Assembly: GCF_034522235.1 (NCBI RefSeq)
Contig: NZ_JAXHLN010000001.1
Coordinates: forward strand, 1 to 40,708
DNA: 40,708 nt
Direction: 5' to 3'
DNA from: Thiohalophilus sp.
GTDB lineage: Bacteria; Pseudomonadota; Gammaproteobacteria; UBA6429; Thiohalophilaceae
The translations under genes and the position numbers were made by a program. Shown piece after piece: positions 39,210-40,708 of this stretch (its first letter is position 1; each line of letters begins with the position of its first letter). Below the pieces are notes generated by a model, which worked only from the letters and a program-made list of their open reading frames with translations, did not search any database and was not told the origin of the DNA.

Positions 39210-40487
39210 ATGGAAAACCAAATTTTCCAATTGCAGTATGCCATCGATACCTTCTACTTCCTGGTCTGTGGTGCGCTGGTTATGTGGATGGCCGCCGGGT
39301 TCTCGATGCTCGAGGCCGGTCTGGTGCGTTCCAAGAACACCACGGAAATATTGACCAAGAATGTATCGTTGTTCGCAATTTCATGCACTATGTACATGAT
39401 TTGCGGTTATGCCATTATGTATGGCGGCGGCTGGTTCCTGTCGGGTATCGCCGGTGGTGAGACACTGGTTGCGGATGCACTGAGTTCCTCTGCCGAGAAC
39501 GGGTTTGACGGTGGTTCAGTTTATGCCGCGCCGTCGGACTTTTTCTTCCAGGTGGTGTTCGTGGCCACCGCCATGTCGATTGTTTCCGGCGCGGTAGCTG
39601 AACGCATGAAGCTGTGGGCGTTTATGCTGTTTGCCGTGGTCATGACAGGTTTCATCTATCCGATGGAAGGTCTGTGGACCTGGGGCGGGGGCGATGTGTT
39701 CGGCATGTACAACCTGGGTGATCTCGGCTTCGCCGACTTCGCCGGTTCCGGGATTGTGCACATGGCCGGTGCGGCGGCGGCATTGGCCGGGGTGCTGGTG
39801 CTCGGTCCGCGTAAGGGCAAGTACACCGCCGATGGCAAGATCAACGCCATCCCCGGTGCCAACCTGCCGCTGGCCACCCTGGGAACTTTCATCCTGTGGA
39901 TGGGCTGGTTCGGATTCAATGGCGGTTCCGTGTTGAAGCTGGGTGATATGGCCAGTGCCAATGATGTGGCCATGGTGTTCCTGAACACCAATGCCGCCGC
40001 GGCCGGTGGCGTGATCGCCGCGCTGATTGTCGCACGCATGCTGTTCGGCAAGGCCGATCTGACCATGGCGCTCAACGGTGCACTGGCCGGTCTGGTGGCC
40101 ATTACCGCCGGTCCGGATACCCCGACGCCGTTACTGGCGACAATCATCGGTGGTATCGGTGGTGCCCTGGTGGTGTTCTCCATCGTGACCCTGGACAAGC
40201 TGAAGATCGACGATCCGGTCGGTGCCATCTCGGTCCACGGTGTGGTCGGTATCTGGGGACTGTTGGCGGTACCGATTACCGGTAGTGCAACACTCTCCGG
40301 CCAGATCATCGGTGCTCTGACGATCTTCGTCTGGGTCTTTGCCGTCAGCCTGATCGTCTGGCTGGTGATCAAGGCCATCATGGGGGTTCGGGTCAGCGAA
40401 GAGCAGGAATACGAAGGGCTGGATCTCGCCGAATGCGGCATGGAAGCCTATCCCGAGTTCACCGGCACACGGGGTTCCGGCAGATAA
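39210..40487 (+). CDS. amtB: Ammonium transporter AmtB
   Basis: Inner-membrane ammonium channel-transporter of 425 residues, trimeric, regulated by GlnK. About eleven helices are visible. The pore histidine pair is His184 (IVHMAGAAAALAG) and His343 (VHGVVGIWG). The DFAGSGIVHMAGG-type signature and the cytoplasmic C-terminal tail with EYEGLDLAECGMEAYPEF are normal for the Amt family. There is no obvious cleavable signal peptide, and the N-terminus starts directly into helix 1. AGAGGAGAGG precedes the ATG. The gene is followed by a strong terminator. Confidence 0.97.
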   Translation: MENQIFQLQYAIDTFYFLVCGALVMWMAAGFSMLEAGLVRSKNTTEILTKNVSLFAISCTMYMICGYAIMYGGGWFLSGIAGGETLVADALSSSAENGFDGGSVYAAPSDFFFQVVFVATAMSIVSGAVAERMKLWAFMLFAVVMTGFIYPMEGLWTWGGGDVFGMYNLGDLGFADFAGSGIVHMAGAAAALAGVLVLGPRKGKYTADGKINAIPGANLPLATLGTFILWMGWFGFNGGSVLKLGDMASANDVAMVFLNTNAAAAGGVIAALIVARMLFGKADLTMALNGALAGLVAITAGPDTPTPLLATIIGGIGGALVVFSIVTLDKLKIDDPVGAISVHGVVGIWGLLAVPITGSATLSGQIIGALTIFVWVFAVSLIVWLVIKAIMGVRVSEEQEYEGLDLAECGMEAYPEFTGTRGSGR

Positions 40488-40511
40488 ACCTCACGGCAGG
40501 AAGCCAAAACC

Positions 40512-40540
40512 AAAAGGGCGCCCTCGGGCGCCCTTTTTTT
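40512..40540 (+). terminator. Terminator of glnK-amtB
   Basis: GGGCGCCC 40516-40523 and GGGCGCCC 40526-40533 form the stem, extended by AAAA/TTTT, with a run of seven T; 25 bases after the amtB stop. Confidence 0.93.
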
Positions 40541-40564
40541 ATTCTCTTTTCAGAAGCTCAGGAA

Positions 40565-40708
40565 GAAACGCAGAGGACGCGGAGGCGCAGAGGCGCGGAG
40601 AAGAAAAATATATTTGTTCCACAGTCGGCGTAGCGTCGCTTTATTCCAACGAAACCTTAAATTTAATATGAATAAAATTTTTACTCTGCGGCTCTGCGCC
40701 TCCGCGAA
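40565..40708. repeat. Inverted-arm repeat, CGCAGAGGACGCGG type, copy 2 (cut by window end)
   Basis: Left arm 40565-40600 (AACGCAGAGGACGCGGAGGC and following units) nearly identical to 11400-11435. Right arm starts about 40684 (CTCTGCGGCTCTGCGCCTCC) and runs off the window. The interior of about 80 bases is AT-rich and unlike the interior of copy 1. No gene is seen after amtB. Confidence 0.8.

Overview
The window looks like chromosomal DNA of a GC-rich gammaproteobacterium. Evidence for this: ubiquinone accessory genes of the gammaproteobacterial type (ubiT, ubiU, ubiV, ubiK), Rep, ComM/YifB, a GlnK-AmtB pair, many periplasmic c-type cytochromes, and two gene orders that I recall from Pseudomonas (engB-cytochromes-dsbA-endo/exonuclease, and cytochrome c5-rep ... 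yifB-ubiK-glnK-amtB). A BetT-type transporter, cytochrome c maturation system II, pyruvate:flavodoxin/ferredoxin oxidoreductase, two FNR boxes and a cytochrome-porin fusion suggest a salt-exposed facultative anaerobe, possibly a Chromatiales-like lithotroph. The genus cannot be told from this window.

Layout. 1-3.3 kb: the end of an unrecognised protein and a choline/betaine (BCCT) transporter. 3.3-6 kb: two minus-strand outer-membrane genes, one a Cyc2-like mono-haem cytochrome fused to a porin. They are bracketed by two homologous plus-strand triple-hairpin elements with UCCCC loops, which I propose as small RNAs. 6-13 kb: engB, soluble cytochromes c5 and c4, the ResB/CcsB haem-ligation pair, a cyclic-nucleotide-binding protein and DsbA, together an envelope redox and cytochrome assembly block. 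13-20.4 kb: acetolactate synthase, an endo/exonuclease-family protein, NifJ and a dihydroorotate-dehydrogenase-like protein, mostly pyruvate chemistry. 20.4-25 kb: ubiT facing a yhcC-ubiU-ubiV operon, plus a TatD-associated radical SAM gene. Near-perfect FNR boxes lie in front of ubiT and between yhcC and the radical SAM gene, so oxygen-independent ubiquinone synthesis is probably switched on without oxygen. 25-28 kb: a TonB-dependent receptor and a secreted amidohydrolase. 28-29.5 kb: tRNA-Arg(CCG) with a duplicated 3' end, hairpin clusters, and a membrane-anchored cytochrome c5. 29.5-37 kb: rep, a KamA-type radical SAM enzyme, a YbaK-like deacylase, an alpha/beta hydrolase, comM/yifB and ubiK. 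37-40.7 kb: two TorF-family porins, then glnK-amtB. The second porin gene is preceded by two NtrC-type sites and a sigma-54 promoter.

A recurring theme is intergenic repeats built as purine-rich arms facing their reverse complements (ACGAG heptamers, CACGAAGACACC arms, CGCAGAGGACGCGG arms) and a CTCAGCA heptamer array. They sit at, or supply, the 3' ends and stop codons of several genes (ubiT, ubiV, ubiK, rep, ybaK-like, the cyclic-nucleotide-binding gene). No CRISPR array, transposase, phage gene or rRNA was seen.
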